Assembly (NCBI GenBank): GCA_964552035.1
Contig: CAZKFN010000116.1
Coordinates: 1-5,495, forward strand
Direction: 5' to 3'
DNA from: CAZKFN01 sp964552035
GTDB lineage: Bacteria > Bacteroidota > Bacteroidia > Flavobacteriales_E > Vicingaceae
Length of the DNA: 5,495 nt
Positions 1 to 5,495 of this stretch are shown here, one piece after another. The notes under the pieces were generated by a model. That model did no database searches, had not been told where the DNA came from, and worked only from the letters and a program-made list of their open reading frames with translations. The translations under genes were made by a program, and so were the position numbers. Positions within the stretch are counted from its first letter, which is position 1. Each line of letters opens with the position of its first letter.

Positions 1-115
1 TAAGTCGAAGAAAACCAAATAAATATAATATTTGCTCTTTCAAAGGTCCAACCCAGGCCTCTGCACTTATTCGTGTCGAAAATTCCGCAATTTCTTTCAT
101 TTTTGTCTTGTTCAT
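1..115 (-). CDS. 5' end of an unidentified protein, cut by the window edge
   Basis: The first 38 codons of a minus-strand gene are present and the frame stays open to base 1, so only the N-terminus is visible. It begins MNKTKMKEIAEFSTRIS and continues with an amphipathic, then hydrophobic stretch ending near LYLFGFLRL. I do not recognise the family and assign no function. The ATG at 113-115 is chosen because a perfect AGGAGG lies at 123-128, seven bases upstream; Met6 is a possible but worse-placed start. The gene has its own promoter (209-236) and a translated leader (138-176), so it appears to be transcribed separately from the restriction-modification operon that ends upstream at 328. The leader arrangement hints at conditional expression, as seen for some antibiotic-resistance genes, but nothing in these 38 residues confirms that. 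Confidence is high that it is a gene and nil on its role. Confidence 0.75.
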   Translation of the reverse strand, partial: MNKTKMKEIAEFSTRISAEAWVGPLKEQILYLFGFLRL

Positions 116-122
116 TTTTCAC

Positions 123-128
123 CCTCCT
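123..128 (-). promoter_or_regulatory. Ribosome binding site AGGAGG of the partial left gene
   Basis: On the minus strand this reads AAGGAGGGTGAAAAATG, a full-strength Shine-Dalgarno core seven bases before the ATG at 113-115. It decides the start of the partial gene. The A run just before it (128-132) can pair with a U run in the leader-peptide coding region, so its accessibility may be regulated. Confidence 0.85.
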
Positions 129-173
129 TTTTGCCAATTATCTAAAGCAAATAAAAAGCATTAAAAACTTTTT
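127..173 (-). promoter_or_regulatory. Possible attenuator: two mutually exclusive hairpins in the leader
   Basis: In the minus-strand transcript CUUUUU (153-158) can pair with AAAAAG inside the leader peptide's first codons (168-173, 9-nt loop). Alternatively it can pair with AAAAAG overlapping the ribosome site of the next gene (127-132, 20-nt loop). The two pairings exclude each other, the logic expected of a translational attenuator. Each stem is only six base pairs and mostly A-U, so stability is weak and the proposal is tentative. CUCUUU upstream (190-195) could also pair with AAGGAG. Confidence 0.3.
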
Positions 174-176
174 CAT
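138..176 (-). CDS. Putative 12-residue leader peptide (MKKFLMLFICFR)
   Basis: A short minus-strand reading frame, ATG at 174-176 to TAA at 138-140, encodes MKKFLMLFICFR. A GAGGG sequence at 181-185, four bases before the ATG, could serve as ribosome site. It sits in the untranslated leader between a good promoter (-10 at 209-214) and the strong ribosome site of the next gene, with 22 bases between its stop and that gene's ATG. Position, size, basic-hydrophobic composition and dedicated ribosome site all fit a regulatory leader peptide of the translational-attenuation kind, where ribosome stalling changes mRNA folding. I do not recognise this exact peptide from characterised leaders. Such a short frame could arise by chance in AT-rich DNA, so the call rests on context, not on similarity. 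Confidence 0.5.
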   Translation of the reverse strand: MKKFLMLFICFR

Positions 177-208
177 ATTACCCTCGATCAAAGAGTCAAT
201 TTTTTTAT

Positions 209-236
209 AGTATATCACAGTAATAAAAAACCACAA
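209..236 (-). promoter_or_regulatory. Sigma-A-type promoter with extended -10
   Basis: On the minus strand TTGTGG (231-236) is followed after 16 bases by TATACT (209-214). The -10 is preceded by TG and one base, an extended -10 element typical of Gram-positive housekeeping promoters. Transcription would start near base 202, giving an untranslated leader of about 87 bases before the ATG at 115. A second, weaker candidate is TTGACT just downstream (193-198), but its partner TATGAA is poor. The promoter lies after the end of the restriction-modification operon, so the left gene need not depend on read-through. Confidence 0.6.
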
Positions 237-282
237 CTTTTATTTTCACAGAGTTTATTAAAAAATACGGGTAACCAACTGT

Positions 283-295
283 TTACAATTTGTAA
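283..295. repeat. Short perfect inverted repeat TTACAA-T-TTGTAA
   Basis: A 6-bp perfect dyad with a single central base lies between the end of the large restriction-modification gene and the promoter of the left gene. It could be a protein-binding site or part of a weak transcript-end structure. No T-run follows it closely on the minus strand, so it is not a convincing terminator. Confidence 0.35.
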
Positions 296-327
296 GCAAT
301 TGAAAATGGTTGCTCTGTAATAACAGT

Positions 328-537
328 CTAATCCATTTCCTTTATTTTCTTTTCTATAAAGTCTATTTCATCTTGGCTTAAATCATATTTCTTATAAAGT
401 TGTTTATCAATTTCTTTGATTGATTTGTTCCAATCTATATCTGACTTATCGGTGAAATCTTGTAAGGGTATAAATCGATAAGTTTTAGCAGTTGCATGTT
501 GGCTACTCTTAGCTAGGCTAAGTAGATATCTTGCGAA
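328..537 (-). pseudogene. Detached C-terminal remnant of the large restriction-modification enzyme
   Basis: In the frame one base off from the large gene, 69 codons run uninterrupted to a TAG at 328-330. The product starts FARYLLSLAKSSQHATAKTY, continues through RFIPLQDF and DIDWNKSI, and ends DEIDFIEKKIKEMD. From memory this W-x-x-S-I-x-x-I-D-x-x-L-x-x-K-Y tail is a usual C-terminus of Eco57I-class and related restriction-methyltransferase proteins, where it closes the target-recognition part. Removing one base from the A4 tract at 538-541 joins it directly to the large frame at NYLKNK, giving 1345 residues. It has no start codon or ribosome site of its own, so it is not a separate gene. A sequencing or assembly error of one base would look identical to a true frameshift. 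Confidence 0.88.
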
Positions 538-3500
538 TTTTGTTCTTCAAATAATTTGATAAATTATTTGAAGAATCTTTATTAAGGTCCAAGTCTGCAC
601 CTGCTAGTATAAATGTTTCTGTACATATTGATTCGGGTTCTCCTACAAAAGTATTTTGATTATCATCGTTGAGTTCTGTTCCTATATTATTAGCATAGGG
701 CATATATACTTTCCATTTATCAATCCAATTAGTTCTAGTTTTTATTATATCTCTTTCCACATACCCTAAAGTTTGCCCTCTTCCATAGCATACTATAGGA
801 TTTTGTAGTTTTTGATTATTGCTATGAAAATCTTTTGAATTTATAAAATCACCTTCCAGACCAAAGGGCTGTCTAACCGAAATAAATTCGTCCATAGTTT
901 TTTGAGATTTATTAGTAAAGATTTTATTTATAATATTTATAGCCTGTCCATCTCTTATAAAAAGATCTAGACCTTCAATTTTAATTGGTCTTAAAAGATC
1001 TGCTACTACTTTATTGTTTTCAATAGTTACTACACGTGTAAGATTTTCAGTATTATCATAATTACTATCCCATAAAAAATAGCATACTCCTCCACGGATA
1101 TTAGTATTTGGAAAAATATCGTCGGGTGTTAAACAATCATATAAAACTTTCAAGTGAATATCATTTAGCATCTCCTCACGAAAGCTATTCAATCCCTTGC
1201 CGCCGACATACCATCTAGTAGGCATTATAAATGAAATATATTTGGGATCTATCGTTTTAGAAGTTGTTACAAAGTGTTGATATATAGGACTCGCACTAGC
1301 CTGCGCTCCTCCATCCATTTCTTGATATGGGGGGTTTCCAACTACAGCATCAAAATTCATTTTTTCTACTCCTTTCTTTTTCCAGTAGTTTGTTCTTGTT
1401 ATTTTGTCTATAAATTGTTTGGACTTGTTCCTCATCATATTGTTTAAGTCATCAAAGTATGTGGCATTCGTTGAAATATTTTTAAATCCCACTAATGTTC
1501 TTTTGGTTATAGATTTTGCCATTGGTGTTTTACAAATTATAAATATATTCTCTTTAATTGTTTCTTTCCAGAGTTTATCTTCAAGTTCTTTTGTTAAATC
1601 TGATTCAGAATACTCTTTGCATCTTTTTCTAAATATACTGTAGGTTATGTATAGAGGATAAAGTCCTGTTTTAGAATTTATCTCTAGTATTTTAGCATTT
1701 TTATTGCTTAAGGTATTTTCTGTTACTTGTCCTTGGTAGATATATCTAGGTTCTTCTAATAGTTCTTTGTACCCTTCATCATAAAAATTATAGCCGCCTA
1801 AGCAATCGCCCATGTGCATGTTTACAACTCTCCATGGGGTAAGAACTGTTTCTTTATCTGGATTTTTGAAATTTAAAAACAATTCTGCAATTTGCTTTAT
1901 TCTTTCTGTCGGAGGCAATTCATCTGCACCTTTAGCAATGTCTCTTATTTTACGACCAGCAACTACAAATATTTCAGGGTCATAGTACTTTATAAATTGT
2001 TTAAATATTTCCTTTGTAACACCTACTGGCATGAATTCTTCCCAAGAGGAGTCATCTACTATTTCTACTAGTTTCTCCATAGTAATATCTTCATTAATAT
2101 CAATGTCTGCACCATATATTAAAAGAGGCATTCTGATAGAAATACCACGCAGAATGGAACGGGCATCACTGGCTTGTTTTCTTTTTTCGTTTGCTTCATC
2201 TAGTTTAGCTTCTTCTTCGAGAGTTCGCTCTTTTTGAGGTTTTTTCCTCAATCTTTCTAGTTCTTCATATTCCTCATCTGTAAAACCTTGTTTGTTGATA
2301 TCAATATCATTTGTTTTATGCGATGACTTGGAGCTGCCAACAATTCCTTTTAGTTTTTTAAAGTTTTCTAAATCTATATTATCTAATTTTAAAAGTTCAT
2401 CATTGTATAGATTGTTATCATCAAATCCGTTTTTTACTGCTCGTTCAGCATAAGCACGTTTTAATTGTTGTAACAGTCTGTTGGTATCATATTTTTTCAT
2501 ATTGGTACCTTCGACAGCTATAACTGGGCAGTAATTTAAAAACTCGCCTAAAATCAATCTATCCGAGCTATCTGTTTTTCCTGCCTTTGTCGAAATGGCT
2601 ACTGACTCTGCTACCATTTTCAAAGTTCTGTCAGGAGCAAAGTCAAAAACATATGCTGTTGTTTTTATCTTGCCGCCTTTATTGCATGGTGATTGTACTC
2701 TAAATATTGTTTGTAAGTAGTTAGATGCGGATGTAGAAAAAGAACCTGCCAAATAAAAAACAGCTGTCCATTCTGGTATAGTAACCCCTGTGGTGAGCCT
2801 ACCGCAAGAAAGAGTTATTGTGTAATTTTCAGTTCCAGCATCTTTTATAGCGCTTTGTACTTTCTTTAATGCATCCTCTGATTTTTCTTCTTCATCGCCG
2901 TCACCTGCTACGTTAACTATATTAAAGCTACCATTGCCAAATATAGGGTGAGTTTTCATCAATTGGCTTAATGCCTTTGCTTCTTTTACACCTGGCACCA
3001 TCCATAAGGAGTGTCTAAATAAAGAACGATACTCCTCGGTAGAGTATGGATATTTGCTTTCTTTATCTTTTTTTGTTATTAAATTTAAAAAACTCCAAAC
3101 ATCATCTCTATGGAAAAAGTCCCCTTCTTTTACTCCAGGAGGGAGAGGATGACGATCTGTTCTCATATCCCCAGTCCATACTCGAAAAAATTCTCTAAAA
3201 TTAAAAGCTTTATCTTCAAGTTCTTTATATCGTGGGTTATCTATCAATTTACCTAAGTCATAGACATAGATTTTTAATTCAGGTAATTCAGAGTATGGAT
3301 TTGAGTCTCCAAAATTATTTTCGTTCCACTCGTGTTTTCTGCTTTGCTCCATGACATAGTCCCAGGTGTAAACATTGTCATCGTAGTCACCGAGAATGTT
3401 AAAAGGGGTTCCTGAAAGAGCTAGAAACTTTGTTTTATTTAGTTCTTCTTTAACTGTTGCCTTTATAACATCATTGCCGAGAGCAGTAGTTGTTCCTTCA

Positions 3501-4366
3501 TGGGCTTCATCTACTATAACAAAATCCCAAACAGTTTCAAAAACAGCATCATTCTTGTCAAACTTTCCTCCAACAAGATCAGAACCTCGTAAATCTTGCA
3601 TTGATGTAAAATAAACAAAATTTTTTTCTGATGTAAGTAGTTTATCTATCGTATTGCCTGTGTTTTTAGAACCATAGATATAATTTTCATTATTAAAAAT
3701 TTTTTTGAAATCTTCATACCAACCACTATCTACAACAGGTCTATGGGTAATAATAATTGTTTTTTCAAACTTAGATTGTTTTACGACTTCTAAGGCACTA
3801 AGGGTTTTTCCAAAACGCATTTTTGCATTCCACAGCATTCTGTTTCCAGCTTTGAATTGTTTTAGAGTTTTATTTATAGCGTCTTCTTGTTCAGGTCTAA
3901 ATACTATTGGTGTAAAAGAGTCGCTGGTAGTAGCTGATAAATTATGATGTCCTTTTTTTACCGCTTCAATTGATTTTATGGCTGTTGGTAAATCAACTTC
4001 AAACCATTCTTGACCTGTGGAAGATTTAAATTTCTTTTTAGGAATTCCTGAGTTTTCTAATACCCTATGTACATGATAGTCTCTAAAAGCTTCTATTGCG
4101 GCGTTTCCGTTTTGGTCTTTGATGCTTCTTACTGCAAGTTCCGTATGTAACAAGTTAAAATATATGCCTGCTGTATTTGTATATTCTCTAATACGGCTTA
4201 TGGCTTCCTGGTTAAGTGCTCTACAATTGGGGGGAAGGTTATCTATGGATTCATCAGTTCTGATGGTAGTATCGCCTATTTTAAGTAATCCCCTGTGGCT
4301 TTCAACATCTATTTCGCATATATAAACTAGTTTATACTCAAATGCTGCCGAAAACGTTTTATCCAT
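518..4366 (-). CDS. Type ISP-like restriction enzyme: putative nuclease, SF2 helicase and N6-adenine methyltransferase (C-terminus frameshifted)
   Basis: This 1282-residue protein probably recognises a DNA site, methylates adenine using AdoMet, and translocates on and cuts unmodified DNA. Residues about 11-135 look GIY-YIG/T5orf172-like: VYI (14-16), LLKIGDT (27-33), H98/H100 and EWFEV (120-124). Residues 155-620 are an SF2 ATPase: Walker A AKMRFGKT (181-188), DEAH (286-289), SGT (318-320), TTGVTIP (525-531), and a motif-VI region around Q552/R556. Residues 690-740 are charged and probably coiled-coil. The methyltransferase follows: motif X near TPWRVV (843-848), motif I near ILEINSKTG (893-901), catalytic NPPY (1011-1014), then IMPTRW (1047-1052) and RGGVCYFLW (1091-1099); target recognition is likely beyond 1130. 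The ATG has GAGGGAG upstream and overlaps the preceding gene by 8 nt, indicating translational coupling. A one-base frameshift replaces the last 69 residues with IRKIST, so activity is uncertain. Type III-like or Type IIG naming is also defensible. Confidence 0.9.
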   Translation of the reverse strand: MDKTFSAAFEYKLVYICEIDVESHRGLLKIGDTTIRTDESIDNLPPNCRALNQEAISRIREYTNTAGIYFNLLHTELAVRSIKDQNGNAAIEAFRDYHVHRVLENSGIPKKKFKSSTGQEWFEVDLPTAIKSIEAVKKGHHNLSATTSDSFTPIVFRPEQEDAINKTLKQFKAGNRMLWNAKMRFGKTLSALEVVKQSKFEKTIIITHRPVVDSGWYEDFKKIFNNENYIYGSKNTGNTIDKLLTSEKNFVYFTSMQDLRGSDLVGGKFDKNDAVFETVWDFVIVDEAHEGTTTALGNDVIKATVKEELNKTKFLALSGTPFNILGDYDDNVYTWDYVMEQSRKHEWNENNFGDSNPYSELPELKIYVYDLGKLIDNPRYKELEDKAFNFREFFRVWTGDMRTDRHPLPPGVKEGDFFHRDDVWSFLNLITKKDKESKYPYSTEEYRSLFRHSLWMVPGVKEAKALSQLMKTHPIFGNGSFNIVNVAGDGDEEEKSEDALKKVQSAIKDAGTENYTITLSCGRLTTGVTIPEWTAVFYLAGSFSTSASNYLQTIFRVQSPCNKGGKIKTTAYVFDFAPDRTLKMVAESVAISTKAGKTDSSDRLILGEFLNYCPVIAVEGTNMKKYDTNRLLQQLKRAYAERAVKNGFDDNNLYNDELLKLDNIDLENFKKLKGIVGSSKSSHKTNDIDINKQGFTDEEYEELERLRKKPQKERTLEEEAKLDEANEKRKQASDARSILRGISIRMPLLIYGADIDINEDITMEKLVEIVDDSSWEEFMPVGVTKEIFKQFIKYYDPEIFVVAGRKIRDIAKGADELPPTERIKQIAELFLNFKNPDKETVLTPWRVVNMHMGDCLGGYNFYDEGYKELLEEPRYIYQGQVTENTLSNKNAKILEINSKTGLYPLYITYSIFRKRCKEYSESDLTKELEDKLWKETIKENIFIICKTPMAKSITKRTLVGFKNISTNATYFDDLNNMMRNKSKQFIDKITRTNYWKKKGVEKMNFDAVVGNPPYQEMDGGAQASASPIYQHFVTTSKTIDPKYISFIMPTRWYVGGKGLNSFREEMLNDIHLKVLYDCLTPDDIFPNTNIRGGVCYFLWDSNYDNTENLTRVVTIENNKVVADLLRPIKIEGLDLFIRDGQAINIINKIFTNKSQKTMDEFISVRQPFGLEGDFINSKDFHSNNQKLQNPIVCYGRGQTLGYVERDIIKTRTNWIDKWKVYMPYANNIGTELNDDNQNTFVGEPESICTETFILAGADLDLNKDSSNNLSNYLKNKIRKIST
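538..541 (-). other. Frameshift site: one extra A in an A4 tract
   Basis: The minus strand reads AAG AAC AAA ATT CGC in the long frame and ends in TAG 18 bases later. Deleting one A of this tract gives AAC AAA TTC GCA and restores a conserved-looking C-terminus of 69 residues. The tract is short, so high-rate slippage is unlikely. Moving from the long frame to the tail frame needs a +1 step, which does not fit a classical -1 slippery heptamer. A fixed mutation or a read error are the leading explanations. Confidence 0.82.
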
Positions 4367-5318
4367 TTTTTCTCTCCCTCAATAAAGTGCGATATTCTAA
4401 TATTATATTTGAACGCCAATTTTTTATTTTACAATATTTTATTTCTTGTTTTTTATTATGTTTTTCAACAGTTTCAAACAGGTCTAATTGAAGGCAATCT
4501 TCTTTTAAGTCAGAGAGGGGAATTCTAAATGTTAGTCCATCCATTTGCCAAATATTCCATGATATTATTAGAGCTATTTTTTTTAATTCATCTAGGGTAG
4601 GGTCTCTTTTAAATTTATCTTTTACGTTATCAACAAAAGTATGTAAAAGGTTTTCTCTAGCTAAGAGCAAGTTGTCTCCCTGAAATTCATATCCATAAAC
4701 GCTCTGAAAAGCTCTTTTTGTCCATTTAAACCATTCATCTTCAGTTGTAGTATTTTCACTAACAATGCGCATTTTTCTATCTAAGAATCCAATTCTATCT
4801 TTGAGAGCAATTTGTTTTCCTGAAACAGTGTCATAACGACTAACTAAATAAGGAGCTTCACCACAGGTAATTTCAATTCTTCTTGCATCTATATAGTCTT
4901 TCCAGGTTTTATTTTTTATGTTTGAAAAGACTATTTTCCCTTTATGTGGAGTCCAGGTTTTATCGCTAGAGGTATTAAAAACATCTTTTCGTCCAAACCA
5001 CTGTTCATCTATCAGGTTATTCTGTTGGTTACAAACCCATGAGGGAGTAAAAACTTCAGCTTTATCTCTTGTTCTATTGTTTTGTTTTTCGTAGGATTTA
5101 GTTATTCTTGGTCTAATAAATTTTTCATTATTACCATTTAAAATACTAAGATCAATTTCATTTTCAGCTTTATATATTTCACCCAGTTTTATATAATCGT
5201 TTGTTGCCCAAATTATATTTTTCCCTGTCGTTCTGTCTTTTAAGAGAGCACTTAATAATGATTTTCCATAAATAATTAAATCTTCATCAAAGATTTTCAG
5301 TTTTATACTGTCTTGCAA
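4359..5318 (-). CDS. Methyltransferase-like restriction-modification subunit lacking the NPPY motif
   Basis: This 319-residue protein resembles proteins I recall being annotated 'restriction endonuclease subunit M'. It is probably a cytoplasmic partner of the large helicase-methyltransferase encoded next. Visible signatures are YGKSLLSALLKDRTTG (17-32), motif X-like AEVFTPSWVC (87-96), motif I-like EITCGEAPYL (149-158), which lines up with the EPACAHGPFL type of M.TaqI, motif II-like GYEFQGDNLLLAREN (209-223), IISWNIWQMDG (251-261), and motif III-like KIKNW (297-301). The chain stops soon after, with no (N/D)PP(Y/F), so alone it should not methylate DNA. It may bind AdoMet or structurally complete the partner's methyltransferase. 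The start is TTG: an in-frame TAA lies two codons upstream, no ATG follows until Met183, and AAGGG sits nine bases ahead. Its last codons carry the next gene's ribosome site. I see no sign of disruption. Confidence 0.82.
   Translation of the reverse strand: MQDSIKLKIFDEDLIIYGKSLLSALLKDRTTGKNIIWATNDYIKLGEIYKAENEIDLSILNGNNEKFIRPRITKSYEKQNNRTRDKAEVFTPSWVCNQQNNLIDEQWFGRKDVFNTSSDKTWTPHKGKIVFSNIKNKTWKDYIDARRIEITCGEAPYLVSRYDTVSGKQIALKDRIGFLDRKMRIVSENTTTEDEWFKWTKRAFQSVYGYEFQGDNLLLARENLLHTFVDNVKDKFKRDPTLDELKKIALIISWNIWQMDGLTFRIPLSDLKEDCLQLDLFETVEKHNKKQEIKYCKIKNWRSNIILEYRTLLRERKNG
4374..4380 (-). promoter_or_regulatory. Ribosome binding site inside the end of the upstream gene
   Basis: GAGGGAG lies seven bases before the ATG (4364-4366) of the large enzyme and within the Arg-Glu-Arg codons that end the methyltransferase-like subunit. 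The two frames overlap by 8 nt (4359-4366). This makes translation of the large enzyme dependent on, or at least coupled to, its partner, as expected for subunits needed in fixed proportion. Confidence 0.75.
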
Positions 5319-5327
5319 AGTGCTTTA

Positions 5328-5332
5328 CCCTT
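5328..5332 (-). promoter_or_regulatory. Ribosome binding site supporting a TTG start
   Basis: AAGGG lies nine bases before the TTG at 5316-5318. A TAA stop at 5325-5327 in the same frame rules out a longer protein, and no ATG is available nearby downstream, so this weak site plus TTG is the best start. It implies modest initiation, plausible for a restriction-modification operon. Confidence 0.6.
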
Positions 5333-5371
5333 ATTAAACTACTTCTTCCTTTTAGTAGATGAAAATAATAG

Positions 5372-5398
5372 CTGTTAAACTATTTATTATAGTAACAG
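5372..5398. promoter_or_regulatory. Putative operator: CTGTTA/TAACAG dyad over the -10 box
   Basis: On the plus strand CTGTTA (5372-5377) and TAACAG (5393-5398) are perfect inverted half-sites. Inside them ACTAT (5379-5383) mirrors ATAGT (5389-5393). The arms therefore match over 10 positions, apart from a 2-nt bulge on the left and a 5-nt centre. The dyad covers the whole TATAAT box at 5386-5391, so a bound dimer would block RNA polymerase at the operon promoter. It could also fold as a hairpin in RNA, but no T-run makes it a terminator. No regulator gene is in the window. Confidence 0.5.
5386..5391 (-). promoter_or_regulatory. -10 box of the restriction-modification operon promoter
   Basis: TATAAT on the minus strand is a perfect -10 consensus, 68 bases before the TTG start at 5318. 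No good -35 is found at 16-18 bases (the sequence there is ATATAT-like); TTGCTA at 5416-5421 is 24 bases away, too far. The promoter is therefore probably weak or activator-dependent, or the real promoter lies elsewhere in 5319-5495. Confidence 0.4.
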
Positions 5399-5495
5399 AA
5401 AACTATCTATATATCTAGCAATTTCTTAATTCGGGACAAAGAAAGCAGTCTGATTCAATCAAAAACAAGTGCAGAAACTCGCACAAAACAGCCGA

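Noticed and set aside
240..327. Rho-independent terminator for the restriction-modification operon.
   Set aside because: Only short, AT-rich or widely spaced inverted repeats are present (ACAGAG at 248-253 with CTCTGT at 313-318, AGCAA with TTGCT). None forms a GC-rich stem next to a T-run.
530..550. Programmed ribosomal frameshift joining the large gene to its C-terminal tail.
   Set aside because: A +1 step would be needed, whereas AACAAAA would suit at most a -1 shift. There is no rare-codon or stop-codon context as in prfB, and no evident downstream stimulatory structure. Mutation or sequencing error is simpler.
1404..4325. Several plus-strand open frames of 68-80 codons (at 1404, 2031, 3396, 3705 and 4119).
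   Set aside because: All lie antisense within the large enzyme gene, whose protein shows clear motifs across the same stretches. Their products are low-complexity Ser/Leu/Phe-rich and resemble no family.
518..5318. BREX, DISARM or classical Type I system.
   Set aside because: No PglZ, BrxC, DrmA-like gene or HsdS subunit is present. Helicase and methyltransferase are on one chain, which fits Type ISP-like enzymes better.
5461..5484. Small hairpin GTGC...GCAC followed on the minus strand by a T-rich stretch, a possible terminator of a gene beyond the right edge.
   Set aside because: The stem is only four to five base pairs with an eight-base loop, and the T-run is interrupted, too weak to call.
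5415..5495. Minus-strand frame open to the right edge (27 codons ending in TAG at 5415-5417), which could be the tail of an upstream gene.
   Set aside because: It is too short to judge, rich in Cys, Leu and Phe without recognisable features, and equally explained by chance in non-coding DNA.

Overview
This window is AT-rich and every gene I can support lies on the minus strand. Strong AGGAGG-type ribosome sites, a TTG start, and lysine-, isoleucine- and asparagine-rich proteins suggest a low-GC Gram-positive bacterium (Bacillota, probably a clostridial or related lineage). This is inference; no taxonomic marker gene is present.

Almost the whole window is one two-gene restriction-modification operon read from right to left. 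At 5319-5495 there is non-coding DNA with a TATAAT -10 box buried in a 27-bp imperfect dyad, which looks like an operator. Next comes a 319-residue methyltransferase-like subunit (4359-5318, TTG start). It has AdoMet-binding motifs but no (N/D)PPY catalytic motif. Its last codons contain the ribosome site for the second gene and overlap it by 8 nt.

The second gene (518-4366) encodes a giant enzyme. In order it has a GIY-YIG/T5orf172-like candidate nuclease domain, an SF2 (DEAH) helicase/translocase, a helical charged linker, an N6-adenine methyltransferase with an intact NPPY, and a target-recognition region. This order (nuclease, translocase, coupler, methyltransferase, target recognition) is that of the single-chain Type ISP enzymes such as LlaGI and LlaBIII. 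The differences are the nuclease type and the extra methyltransferase-like subunit.

The large gene is broken near its 3' end. A single extra base in an A4 tract (538-541) shifts the frame, so the protein stops at 518. The remaining 69 codons of a typical C-terminus are intact in the next frame, down to a stop at 328. The restored protein would be 1345 residues.

At the left, 116-237 is a separate regulatory region: an extended -10 promoter, a 12-codon leader peptide with its own ribosome site, and two mutually exclusive short hairpins. It precedes the first 38 codons of an unidentified gene that runs off the window at base 1. No RNA genes, insertion sequences or CRISPR repeats were seen.
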